Origin: RCIO01 sp964629765
Lineage (GTDB): Bacteria > Pseudomonadota > Alphaproteobacteria > Rhizobiales > Rhizobiaceae
Assembly: GCA_964629765.1 (NCBI GenBank)
Contig: CAZVTK010000178.1
Coordinates: forward strand, 1-8,774
DNA length: 8,774 nucleotides
Direction of reading: 5' to 3'
Shown: positions 1-6,102 of the stretch, piece by piece
Numbering within the stretch: position 1 is the first letter of the stretch
Layout: the number at the start of each line of letters is the position of its first letter
Notes under the pieces: generated by a model
Databases searched by the model: none
Told to the model about the DNA's origin: nothing
The model's input: only the letters and a program-made list of their open reading frames with translations
Position numbers and translations under genes: made by a program

Positions 1-981
1 TATTTCTCGCTGATCGTCGGCGAGCTGGTGCCCAAGCAGATCGCCCTGCGCAACCCGGAGGGGGTGGCGACGCTCGTCGCCCCGGCCATGGCCATGCTGT
101 CGCGCGTCGCCGCGCCCGTGGTCTGGCTGCTCGACATTTCCGGGCGCGCCGTCCTGAGGCTGCTCGGCCAGTCCGGCGAGGACGGCCAGAAGGTCACCGA
201 CGAGGAAATCCGCACCATCATCGCCGAGGCCGAGAGCCACGGCACCATCGAGAGCGACGAGCGGCGCATGATCGCCGGCGTGATGCGCCTCGGCGACCGC
301 GCGGTGCGCGCCATCATGACCCCGCGCACCGAGGTCGACTGGCTCGACCTCAACGCCGACAAGGCCGACATCCGCAAGCGGCTGGTCGAGACCTCGCACT
401 CGCGCCTGCCGGCGGCGGAAGGCTCCATCGACGCCATGATCGGCGTCGTGCAGACGCGCGACCTGCTCGCCGCGCTCCTGTCGCGGCAGGCGTTCGAGCC
501 GCGCGAGTTCGTGCGCAAGGCCCCGATCGTCCACGACAACGCCGACGCGCTCGACATCCTTTCCATGCTCAAGCAGGCCGAGGTGCCGATGGCCCTCGTC
601 CACGACGAGTACGGCGTGTTCGAGGGCGTCGTCACGCCGGCCGACATCCTGGAGACGATCACCGGCGTCTTCCGCGCCGATATCGAGGAGGGCGACGGCC
701 CGCCCGCCGTCGAGCGCGAGGACGGCTCGTGGATCATCGCCGGCTACATGCAGGCCGACGAGATGGCGGAGATGCTGGGTATCCGTCTGCCGGCCAAGCG
801 CGACTACGAGACGGTGGCGGGCTTCGTCCTGTCCAAGCTGCACCACCTGCCCGACACGGGCGAGACGGTCGACGCCAATGGCTGGCGCTTCGAGGTCGTC
901 GACCTCGACGGCCGCCGCATCGACAAGATCATCGCCCACAAGCTGAACAAAACCCACCGCGCCGGCGGCCCGGCCGCCTGA
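1..981 (+). CDS. CorC/HlyC-family membrane protein with CBS pair (hemolysin-like / CNNM-type transporter), 5' end missing
   Basis: The reading frame is open from base 1, so the gene starts left of the window; 326 residues are visible. The first residues (YFSLIVGELVPKQIAL) match the conserved GE-x-PK end of the DUF21/CNNM transmembrane domain, and a GTG at 28 lies inside this motif, so it is not a credible start. A last hydrophobic segment follows (about residues 30-55). Next come an acidic linker (EDGQKVTDEEIRTII), a CBS pair (about 95-225, beginning near IMTPRTEVDWL and including DEYGVFEGVVTPADILE) and a C-terminal CorC_HlyC domain (about 235-315). Family members sit in the inner membrane and are linked to Mg2+/Co2+ efflux or resistance; haemolysin is a historical label. 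The gene ends at a strong hairpin shared with the convergent reductase. The family call is firm; the substrate is unknown. Confidence 0.93.
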   Translation, partial: YFSLIVGELVPKQIALRNPEGVATLVAPAMAMLSRVAAPVVWLLDISGRAVLRLLGQSGEDGQKVTDEEIRTIIAEAESHGTIESDERRMIAGVMRLGDRAVRAIMTPRTEVDWLDLNADKADIRKRLVETSHSRLPAAEGSIDAMIGVVQTRDLLAALLSRQAFEPREFVRKAPIVHDNADALDILSMLKQAEVPMALVHDEYGVFEGVVTPADILETITGVFRADIEEGDGPPAVEREDGSWIIAGYMQADEMAEMLGIRLPAKRDYETVAGFVLSKLHHLPDTGETVDANGWRFEVVDLDGRRIDKIIAHKLNKTHRAGGPAA

Positions 982-989
982 CCCGCCAT

Positions 990-1030
990 AAAAAAGGGCG
1001 CCCCCCGGTCAACCGGAAGGGCGCCCTTCT
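990..1030. terminator. Bidirectional intrinsic terminator
   Basis: A 10-bp perfect stem pairs aagggcgccc (994-1003) with gggcgccctt (1019-1028). Inside it a second 5-bp stem pairs ccggt (1005-1009) with accgg (1012-1016). A run of six A precedes it (990-995), giving a U-tract for minus-strand transcripts; ttcttc follows it for plus-strand transcripts. It lies between two convergent genes that end at 981 and 1055, so it can stop both. Confidence 0.85.
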
Positions 1031-1054
1031 TCGTCCATTCGCGGCTGCGTGCGG

Positions 1055-1651
1055 TCAGGCCGCCTGCGCGGCCTTCACGTCGGCCTCGCGCGCGGCCTTG
1101 AGCGCCTTGGCGTACCACGCCACCTGATCGAGCATGTCGTTGGCCGTGCCCTTGAGGAAGTCGAATTCCTTGAGGTCCTTGCCGCCCATGACGGCTTCCA
1201 TCACCTGCCAGAAGATGTGCACGCCCGTGCGCACCGGCACCATCTGAAGCTCCACCGCGATCAGGCGAAGCTGCTCGATGGCGCGCGCCCCGCCGGCGCC
1301 GCCATAGCCCACGAAGGCGGCGACCTTCTTGTTCCAGCTCGGATAGGCGTAGTCGAGCGCGTTCTTCAGCACGGCGGTCGGCGAGCGGTTGTACTCGGCA
1401 GCCGTGAAGATGAAGCCGTCGAACGTGTCGAGCTTCTTCTGCCACTTCTGGGCCACCTCGCTCTTCGACGGAACCCAGGCCGGGGAGGCCGGCTCGTCGA
1501 AGAAGGGAAGCGGGAAATCGCGCAGGTCGACGATTTCCACGTCGAGGTCGCCGCGCTGCCTGGCGATGTCGTAAATCCAGTGTGCGGGCTTGTCGCCGAA
1601 GCGGCCCTCGCGGGTGGAGCCGATGATGACGGCGATCTTGGGCTTGGCCAT
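1055..1651 (-). CDS. NAD(P)H-dependent FMN reductase (flavodoxin-like fold)
   Basis: The 198-residue protein belongs to the NADPH-dependent FMN reductase / chromate-quinone reductase family. These cytosolic flavoproteins use NAD(P)H to reduce FMN, quinones or other electrophilic acceptors. Visible signs are the N-terminal beta strand and phosphate loop IAVIIGSTREGRFGD (residues 6-20), the segment TAAEYNRSPTAVLKNALDYAYPSW (83-106), which carries the family's EYN-x-S-x(4)-LKNA-D pattern, and a glycine-rich VGYGGAGGARA (114-124) at the third FMN-contacting loop. Length is typical. The start at 1651 is chosen because MAKPKIAV begins the fold and an AGAGGA ribosome site lies 8 bases upstream; the frame stays open further upstream but runs antisense through the HxlR gene. 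It is divergent from that regulator, probably its target. Its natural substrate cannot be read from sequence. Confidence 0.92.
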   Translation of the reverse strand: MAKPKIAVIIGSTREGRFGDKPAHWIYDIARQRGDLDVEIVDLRDFPLPFFDEPASPAWVPSKSEVAQKWQKKLDTFDGFIFTAAEYNRSPTAVLKNALDYAYPSWNKKVAAFVGYGGAGGARAIEQLRLIAVELQMVPVRTGVHIFWQVMEAVMGGKDLKEFDFLKGTANDMLDQVAWYAKALKAAREADVKAAQAA

Positions 1652-1671
1652 GGTGGAATTCCTCTGAATCT

Positions 1672-1688
1672 GGTATCTCTTGGATACC
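1672..1688. promoter_or_regulatory. Candidate HxlR operator, perfect 6-5-6 palindrome
   Basis: GGTATC (1672-1677) and GATACC (1683-1688) form a perfect inverted repeat with spacer tcttg. It lies in the 133-bp gap between the divergent reductase and HxlR genes. It begins just downstream of the reductase's predicted -10 box, covering roughly +1 to +18, a position where a bound repressor would block initiation. HxlR proteins are dimeric winged-helix regulators that bind palindromes, so this is the best operator candidate. Binding is inferred. Confidence 0.55.
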
Positions 1689-1695
1689 GACGCTA

Positions 1696-1724
1696 CATAT
1701 GAAACCGGCGGTGCAGTGCACAAG
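1696..1724 (-). promoter_or_regulatory. Candidate sigma70-type promoter of the FMN reductase gene
   Basis: Read on the minus strand, CTTGTG (1724-1719) and CATATG (1701-1696) are separated by exactly 17 bases, close to the alphaproteobacterial CTTGAC-N17-CTATAT style. The -35 box overlaps an 11-bp palindrome GTGCAGTGCAC (1711-1721), a possible second protein site. The predicted +1 near 1689 falls at the edge of the palindrome 1672-1688. Confidence 0.45.
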
Positions 1725-1735
1725 AAGGCACTTTG

Positions 1736-1741
1736 TTGACA
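1736..1741 (+). promoter_or_regulatory. Candidate -35 box (TTGACA) for the HxlR gene
   Basis: A perfect TTGACA lies 44 bases before the HxlR ATG, pointing at that gene. No good -10 hexamer sits at 16-18 bases (gacccg occurs at 17), so this may be a weak or activator-dependent promoter. A short palindrome GTGAGTCAC (1742-1750) follows directly and could be part of an autoregulatory site. Confidence 0.3.
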
Positions 1742-1784
1742 GTGAGTCACCTCGGGCTGACCCGGTAACCTTGAGGAAACCAGC

Positions 1785-2168
1785 ATGATCGCGTCCCTCC
1801 ATCCCAATGACGGCGCCTGCCGCGGCGTCTCGGAGGTCCTGTCGCGGGTGGGCGACAAATGGTCGGTTCTGGTGGTCGAGATCCTCGGCCGCGGCCCGAC
1901 GCGCTTCAACGAGCTGCGCCGCATGATCGGCGGCATCTCGCAGAAGATGCTGACGACCACGCTGCGCAACCTCGAGCGCGACGGGCTCGTCACGCGCACC
2001 GTGTTCCCTACCATCCCGCCGCGCGTCGACTACGCGCTGACCGACCTCGGCCGCGACCTGCTGGTGCCCGTGCACGCGCTCGGCGAGTGGGCGCGCGACA
2101 ACATCCACCGCATCGACGCGGCGCGCCTGCGCTTCGACGGCGCGGCGGAACGGGAAGCGGCCGAGTAG
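1785..2168 (+). CDS. HxlR-family winged helix-turn-helix transcriptional regulator
   Basis: The 127-residue protein has the HxlR (MarR-like) layout. An N-terminal segment contains Cys12 (DGACRG). GDKWSVLVVEIL (23-34) follows, then the recognition part RFNELRRMIGGISQKMLTTT (40-59) with LRNLERDGLV, and the wing ending in VDYALTDLGRDLL (81-93). A C-terminal dimerisation helix includes HALGEWARDNI. In Bacillus YodB and HypR a cysteine near the N terminus senses quinones or disulfide stress; Cys12 here is similarly placed, and it is the only cysteine in the protein. A GAGGA ribosome site lies 7 bases before the ATG. The gene is divergent from the FMN reductase, the expected target, and probably regulates itself too. 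Its 3' end is only 4 bp from the convergent VOC gene, with no terminator. Confidence 0.93.
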   Translation: MIASLHPNDGACRGVSEVLSRVGDKWSVLVVEILGRGPTRFNELRRMIGGISQKMLTTTLRNLERDGLVTRTVFPTIPPRVDYALTDLGRDLLVPVHALGEWARDNIHRIDAARLRFDGAAEREAAE

Positions 2169-2172
2169 GCCC

Positions 2173-2559
2173 CTACTTCGAGCGCGGCTTGTCCTCGCTC
2201 TGGAAGAAGGAGAGCTGGTGGCCGTCCGGATCGGCGATCTCCGCCGACCAGCCGCCCGGCGCATGGCTCACCGGCGTGACGATGGTCACGCCCTTCTGGG
2301 CCAGCGCGGCGACGGTGTCGTCGATGCCGCCCTCGGAGAGGTCGAAGACGACGATCGGCGTGTTGCCCGGCCGCGATTCCTGCTTGAAGAAGATCAACTC
2401 GATGCCGCCGGCCGTCGGGGCCAGCAGCCAGTCGCTGCCGCTGCCGTCGTCGCCCATGCGCTGGACGTCGAGGCCGAGCGTATCCCGGTAGAAAGCCTCG
2501 GTGCGGGCGATGTCGTTGACGAAATAGCAGATGGTGCCGATGCGCACATTGGCGAGCAT
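2173..2559 (-). CDS. VOC-superfamily (glyoxalase/bleomycin-resistance fold) small protein
   Basis: The 128-residue protein has one VOC domain of two beta-alpha-beta-beta-beta units: VRIGTICYFVNDIARTEAFYRDTLGL (5-30) and a second half ending in GWSAEIADPDGHQLSFFQ (103-120). The DPDGH turn and FY-x-DTLGL helix are hallmarks. The usual metal ligands look altered. The first-strand histidine position holds Thr9, and the Glu normally following the DPDGx turn is Ser117; Glu54 (GGIELIFF) remains. A classical metal-dependent glyoxalase is therefore unlikely; a binding or non-metal role is possible. GAGGAG lies shortly before the ATG. It is the last gene of a probable operon after the sigma-factor gene (29-bp gap). 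The substrate is unknown. Confidence 0.88.
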   Translation of the reverse strand: MLANVRIGTICYFVNDIARTEAFYRDTLGLDVQRMGDDGSGSDWLLAPTAGGIELIFFKQESRPGNTPIVVFDLSEGGIDDTVAALAQKGVTIVTPVSHAPGGWSAEIADPDGHQLSFFQSEDKPRSK

Positions 2560-2588
2560 GGAGGTCTCCTCTTGTTGCGTTGCGGCCT

Positions 2589-3206
2589 TCAGTTGCCGCC
2601 GGCCGGCCTTTCGTGAGCACGCCCGGACGAAAAACCGACGACGATGCCGTGGCCGTCCGGGTCGTGCGTGGCAAGGTGCCCGAAACGCCGGACCACCGGA
2701 AGCAGCCCGCGCCGCAGGCTGCCGAATGCGAGCGGACCGGCGAGCAGCGGCTCGGCGGGCATGCCGCTGCCGTCGATGCGCCGCCGCAGCATGGCGATGC
2801 GTTGCCGCAGCGCCTCGTCGGAGAGCCGCAGCAGGTGCCGGATCTCGGCGCGCGAATGCCCGGTCAGCGCCAGCAGCAGCACCGCGCGCAGCGACGGCGG
2901 CAGGTCCGCCGGAAGCCGCGCTCCATGGTTCGGCCCGTGATCCGGTGCCGGCTCTCCGTCACCGGCCTGCGCCTGCCATTGCGCCTCGCGGCGCCGGCGG
3001 CGCACCGCCGCCCGCGCCTGCATGAGCGCCCGGTTGCGCATCACGCCGTGGAGCCATGCGCGTTCGTCGCCCGGCGGCTCTCCTGACCCCAGCATCGCCA
3101 GCAGCGCGTCGTGCAGCAGATCCTCGGCCTCGTCCGCGCGCCTTGCATGCCGCCGCGCCGCCCGCAGCAGCTCGGCATAGGCCGCGCGGGTGAGCGGCGC
3201 GCTCAT
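2589..3206 (-). CDS. ECF-like RNA polymerase sigma factor with C-terminal extension
   Basis: The 205-residue protein matches group 4 (ECF) sigma layout. Region 2 (about 8-70) has DEAEDLLHDALLAML and WLHGVMRNRALMQARAAVRRRRR, the pattern used for -10 recognition and core binding. Region 4 (about 101-144) is LPPSLRAVLLLALTGHSRAEI followed by a helix-turn-helix (LRLSDEALRQRIAMLRRRI). A tail of about 60 residues follows (145-205), with a hydrophobic patch (FGSLRRGLLPVVRRFG) and ATHDPDGHGIVV. The start at 3206 is chosen because its ATG overlaps the upstream thioesterase stop as ATGA, implying translational coupling, and because region 2 begins right after it. No anti-sigma factor gene is adjacent, so control may act through the tail or through transcription. 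Regulon unknown; possibly a degenerate sigma-like DNA-binding protein. Confidence 0.85.
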   Translation of the reverse strand: MSAPLTRAAYAELLRAARRHARRADEAEDLLHDALLAMLGSGEPPGDERAWLHGVMRNRALMQARAAVRRRRREAQWQAQAGDGEPAPDHGPNHGARLPADLPPSLRAVLLLALTGHSRAEIRHLLRLSDEALRQRIAMLRRRIDGSGMPAEPLLAGPLAFGSLRRGLLPVVRRFGHLATHDPDGHGIVVGFSSGRAHERPAGGN

Positions 3207-3592
3207 CCCTCCGGCGGCACGGGCGTCGGGTGGCCGTCGCGGTCGAGCGCCACCATCACGAACTCGGCATGCGTCACCCGCTCCTTGTCGTCGGTCAGGT
3301 AGCGCTGCGCCCACGCCTCCACATGCAGCGTCATCGAGGTGCGTCCCACCCGCTCGATGGCGATGTAGATGGACAGCGTGTCGCCCACCTTCATCGGCTT
3401 GGCGAAGGCCATCTCGCGCACGGCGGCGGTCACCACGCGGCCCTTGGCGCGCTCGGCCGCCTTGATGCCGCAGGCAAGGTCCATCTGCGCCATCACCCAG
3501 CCGCCGAAGATGTCGCCGGCCGCGTTGGCGTCGGCCGGCATCGCCAGCGTGCGCAGCACGAGGTCGCCCTTCGGTGTCGGTTCTTCGGCCAT
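3203..3592 (-). CDS. YciA-like acyl-CoA thioesterase (hotdog fold)
   Basis: The 129-residue protein hydrolyses acyl-CoA thioesters in the cytosol, by family. The N-terminal block GDLVLRTLAMPADANAAGDI (9-28), followed by FGGWVMAQMD (29-38), is almost the YciA signature. Asp38 corresponds to the Asp proposed as catalytic in H. influenzae YciA. RVVTAAVREMAFAKPMKVGD (52-71) and the strand THAEFVMVALDRDG (107-120) complete the hotdog domain. It is somewhat shorter at the C terminus than enterobacterial YciA. The start at 3592 is preferred over an in-frame ATG at 3634 because AAGGGAGG sits 6 bases before it and homology begins just after. It is first in a minus-strand unit; its stop overlaps the sigma-factor start by 4 bases. 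Chain-length preference is unknown. Confidence 0.92.
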   Translation of the reverse strand: MAEEPTPKGDLVLRTLAMPADANAAGDIFGGWVMAQMDLACGIKAAERAKGRVVTAAVREMAFAKPMKVGDTLSIYIAIERVGRTSMTLHVEAWAQRYLTDDKERVTHAEFVMVALDRDGHPTPVPPEG

Positions 3593-3615
3593 GCGTCGCC
3601 TCCCTTGCCCGTCCT

Positions 3616-3644
3616 CGCTAGCGGCCCGTCGCAATTTTCACAAG
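3616..3644 (-). promoter_or_regulatory. Candidate promoter of the thioesterase-sigma-VOC operon
   Basis: On the minus strand CTTGTG (3644-3639) and CTAGCG (3621-3616) are spaced by 17 bases, inside the only A/T-rich patch of the 115-bp gap between the thioesterase and the GMC gene. The -35 is identical to the one proposed for the FMN reductase. The -10 is poor, so the call is tentative. Confidence 0.3.
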
Positions 3645-3707
3645 CCGGCGGCGGCCCTGTGGTGGCGTCGGCGGCCGCGGAGCGCATAGGTTCGAGCTTC
3701 GCCGCGG

Positions 3708-5333
3708 ATGGGCTTCATGCAGGAATTCGATTTCGTCATCGTCGGGGCCGGCTCGGCCGGCTGCGTCGTCGCCGAGCGGCTGACGGCGTCGGGCCGGCAC
3801 ACCGTGCTGCTGCTCGAAGCCGGCGGCACCGACAGGCGCTTCTACGTGCAGATGCCGCTCGGCTACGGCAAGACCTTCTACGACCCGGCGGTGAACTGGA
3901 ATTATCGCGCCGAGCCCGACCCCGGCCTCGCGGGGAATGCGGATCATTGGCCGCGCGGAAAACTGCTCGGCGGCTCATCCTCCATCAACGCCATGGTGTG
4001 GATACGCGGCCAGCGCGAGGATTTCGACGCATGGGCGGCGGCGGGCAACACGGGCTGGGGCTTCGACGACCTGCTGCCGGCCTTCAAGGCGGTGGAGGAT
4101 GCGGAGGCCGGCACCGACGAATGGCGCGGCCGCGGCGGGCCGGTGCATGTCGCGGCGATGGACCGCTTCGTCCACCCACTGACGCGGCGCTATCTGCAAG
4201 CGGCCGCGCAGGCCGGCCTGCCGCTCAACCCGGATTTCAACGGCGCCGGGCAGGAAGGCGCCGGCATCTACCAGATCACCGCCAGGGGCGGCCGGCGCAT
4301 GTCCGCCGCGCGCGCCTTCCTGCGGCCCGCCATGCGGCGCGCCAATCTGAAGGTGGAGACGGGCGCGCACGCCGCACGCATCCTCTTCGACGCCGGCCGC
4401 GCGACCGGCGTGGAATACCGCCGGGGCGGCCGCACGCTCACCGCCCGCGCCCGCGCCTGCGTGGTCCTGTCGGCCGGCGCCGTCGGCTCGCCGCAGCTTC
4501 TGGAACTGTCCGGCATCGGCGACCCCGCCGTGCTTTCGGCCGCCGGCATTACCCTGCACCTCGCCAACCCCAATGTCGGCGCCCATCTTCAGGACCATCA
4601 GGGCATCAACTATACGTGGAAAGCGACGGAGCCGACGCTGAACCAGATCCTGCGCCCGTGGTGGGGCAAGGCGCTGGCCGGCGCGCAATATGTCGCTTTG
4701 CGCTCCGGCCCGCTGTCGATGAGCATGAACCAGGGCGGCGGGTTCTTCCGCACCGACCCGGCGCTGCCGCGTCCCAACATGCAGCTCTATTTCCAGGCGT
4801 TCTCCACGGTGCTGCCGCGCCCCGGCGAGCGGCCGATCCTGTCGCCCGACCCCTGGCCGGGCTTTTCCATCGGCCTGTCCAACTGCCGGCCGACCAGCCG
4901 CGGCCATATCCACATCCGCTCAGCCGACCCGAGCGAGCATCCGAAGATCGTCGCCAACGCCTTTTCCACCGACCACGACGTGGCCGAGATGCTGGCGGCG
5001 GTAAAATTCCTGCGGGTGATCGCCGCCCGGCCGGCCATCGCCGAGATCGTCGCCAAAGAGGTGCTGCCCGGCCCGTCGGTGACCGGCGACGAAGCGCTGG
5101 TCGACGATTTCCGCCGCCGCTCCGGCACGGTCTATCACCCCGTCTCGACCTGCCGCATGGGGCCGGATGCGAGCCTCTCCGTGGTCGACCCGCGCCTGCG
5201 CGTCCACGGCATCGAGGGCCTGCGCATCGTCGACGCCTCTGTCTTTCCGGCCGTCATCTCCGGCAACACCAACGCCGCGGCCATCGTCACGGGTTGGAAG
5301 GGCGCGCAGATGCTTCTGGAGGATCTGGGGTAG
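3708..5333 (+). CDS. GMC-family FAD-dependent alcohol/choline dehydrogenase-like oxidoreductase
   Basis: The 541-residue protein oxidises an alcohol group using FAD and by family passes electrons to the respiratory chain or an acceptor. The N-terminal dinucleotide fold has FVIVGAGSAGCVVAERL with GAGSAG at 13-18 and LLLEAGG (34-40). GMC signature 1 is RGKLLGGSSSINAMVWIRG (83-101); signature 2 is GAVGSPQLLELSGIG within VVLSAG. His477 (YHPVSTCRMG) and Asn520/Asn522 (GNTNAA) occupy the catalytic pair region. The whole pattern, including MPLG, NWNY, HWPRGK and DFNG, resembles AlkJ-type alcohol dehydrogenases more than BetA. A second ATG at 3717 (MQEFDFV) is a plausible start; neither has a strong ribosome site. 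It is divergent from the thioesterase and converges on the acetyltransferase gene 13 bp away. The substrate cannot be assigned. Confidence 0.93.
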   Translation: MGFMQEFDFVIVGAGSAGCVVAERLTASGRHTVLLLEAGGTDRRFYVQMPLGYGKTFYDPAVNWNYRAEPDPGLAGNADHWPRGKLLGGSSSINAMVWIRGQREDFDAWAAAGNTGWGFDDLLPAFKAVEDAEAGTDEWRGRGGPVHVAAMDRFVHPLTRRYLQAAAQAGLPLNPDFNGAGQEGAGIYQITARGGRRMSAARAFLRPAMRRANLKVETGAHAARILFDAGRATGVEYRRGGRTLTARARACVVLSAGAVGSPQLLELSGIGDPAVLSAAGITLHLANPNVGAHLQDHQGINYTWKATEPTLNQILRPWWGKALAGAQYVALRSGPLSMSMNQGGGFFRTDPALPRPNMQLYFQAFSTVLPRPGERPILSPDPWPGFSIGLSNCRPTSRGHIHIRSADPSEHPKIVANAFSTDHDVAEMLAAVKFLRVIAARPAIAEIVAKEVLPGPSVTGDEALVDDFRRRSGTVYHPVSTCRMGPDASLSVVDPRLRVHGIEGLRIVDASVFPAVISGNTNAAAIVTGWKGAQMLLEDLG

Positions 5334-5346
5334 GTTCGCGCCGGCG

Positions 5347-5865
5347 TTACCCGGCCATCGCCATATCCGCATGCACCACGTCGCCGCACATCTTCTCCAG
5401 CGCGCCCGGCGTCACCTCATGCGCGAGGAAGCGGTCGGGGTCGACCGGGCGCGGCATGCGCATCTGCCCGTGCGGGATCTTCGCGAAGCCGAGCGGGCCG
5501 TAATAGGGCGCATCGCCGACGAGGATGACCAGGCCGGCGCCCGCCTTCCTCGCCGCCTCCAGCGACAGCGCCACCAGCCGCCGGCCGATGCCGAGGTCCT
5601 TGTGGGCGGGGCGCACGGCAAGCGGCCCGAGCAGCAGCGCCCGCCCCTCCCCGGCCGCGATCGGCGTCAGCCGGCATGTCGCCACCACCAGCCCGTGCCG
5701 CATGGCGACGAAGGACAGCGCCCGGTCGTGCGGCCCGCCCTCGCGGATGCGGTAGGCGGCGCGGCTGAACCGCCCCGGCCCGAAGGCTTCCGCGTTGATC
5801 GCTTCGATGTCGTGGTCGTGCGCCGGCTGTTCCGGCAGGTAGAGGACGTCAGGGACGCTGGTCAT
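5347..5865 (-). CDS. GNAT-family N-acetyltransferase (YhbS-like)
   Basis: The 172-residue single-domain protein transfers an acetyl group from acetyl-CoA to an unidentified amine. Motif A is LLLGPLAVRPAHKDLGIGRR (77-96); the loop KDLGIG (88-93) fits the R/Q-x-x-G-x-G/A pyrophosphate-binding pattern. VILVGDAPYYGPLGFAKIP (113-131) is the YhbS/COG3153 motif B, with the characteristic YYGPLGF. The N-terminal part (AEAFGPGRFSRAAYRIRE) is the substrate-side helix region. The ATG at 5865 has only a weak purine-rich site (ACGAGA). The gene is convergent with the GMC gene and divergent from the hydroquinone reductase gene. The substrate is unknown; family confidence is high. Confidence 0.9.
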   Translation of the reverse strand: MTSVPDVLYLPEQPAHDHDIEAINAEAFGPGRFSRAAYRIREGGPHDRALSFVAMRHGLVVATCRLTPIAAGEGRALLLGPLAVRPAHKDLGIGRRLVALSLEAARKAGAGLVILVGDAPYYGPLGFAKIPHGQMRMPRPVDPDRFLAHEVTPGALEKMCGDVVHADMAMAG

Positions 5866-5894
5866 CGTCTCGTTCCGAGGCTCGAATGGTTCCG

Positions 5895-5934
5895 GCGGGC
5901 GCGCGCCCGCGGCTGCTTCCGCGCTCAGGCGCGG
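5895..5934. repeat. Two adjacent GC-rich palindromes upstream of the acetyltransferase gene
   Basis: GCGGGCGCGCGCCCGC (5895-5910) is a perfect 16-bp palindrome. Nine bases later ccgcgc (5919-5924), tcag, gcgcgg (5929-5934) forms a 6-bp stem with a four-base loop. They lie 29-69 bp upstream of the acetyltransferase start, so they are either in its leader or at its promoter. High GC content makes chance palindromes more likely. Confidence 0.35.
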
Positions 5935-6074
5935 CCGCCCATTCGTCGTCGCTCGAAACGGATGGTCCTCAAGGACAACTCCCCCACACGACCGGCACGC
6001 CTATCACCCTTCCCTGCCGCCCGCAACAGCCCCGCGACCGGCCGGGGTGACGGACCGTTCACGCCCCGGGGCCT

Positions 6075-6102
6075 TTGACAGCGGGCGAGCGGCGCATAGA
6101 TC
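6075..6102 (+). promoter_or_regulatory. Candidate promoter of the glutathionyl-hydroquinone reductase gene
   Basis: A perfect TTGACA (6075-6080) is followed after 16 bases by TAGATC (6097-6102), a weak -10. The predicted start near 6109 would leave an 18-base leader carrying GAAGGAGA (6113-6120), the ribosome site of the gene. Confidence 0.4.

Noticed and set aside
1652..2014. N-terminal extension of the FMN reductase to 319 residues
   Set aside because: The extension runs antisense through the HxlR gene, while the flavodoxin fold begins exactly at the ATG at 1651 with a ribosome site.
804..2264. A 486-codon minus-strand open frame covering the reductase and HxlR genes
   Set aside because: Its translation is Arg/Ala-rich without domains and conflicts with well-supported genes on both strands, as is usual for GC-rich codon-biased DNA.
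3207..3314. Longer sigma-factor start at 3314
   Set aside because: It would lie inside the thioesterase coding region and add unrelated residues; the ATGA overlap at 3203-3206 gives a better start.
3230..5503. A 757-codon open frame on the plus strand across the thioesterase and GMC genes
   Set aside because: It is an out-of-frame shadow: Arg/Pro/Gly-rich, low complexity, with no family motif, while the GMC frame inside it carries all expected signatures.
6042..6069. Hairpin as an intrinsic terminator
   Set aside because: No plus-strand gene ends upstream, there is no U-tract on either strand, and the stem is bulged.
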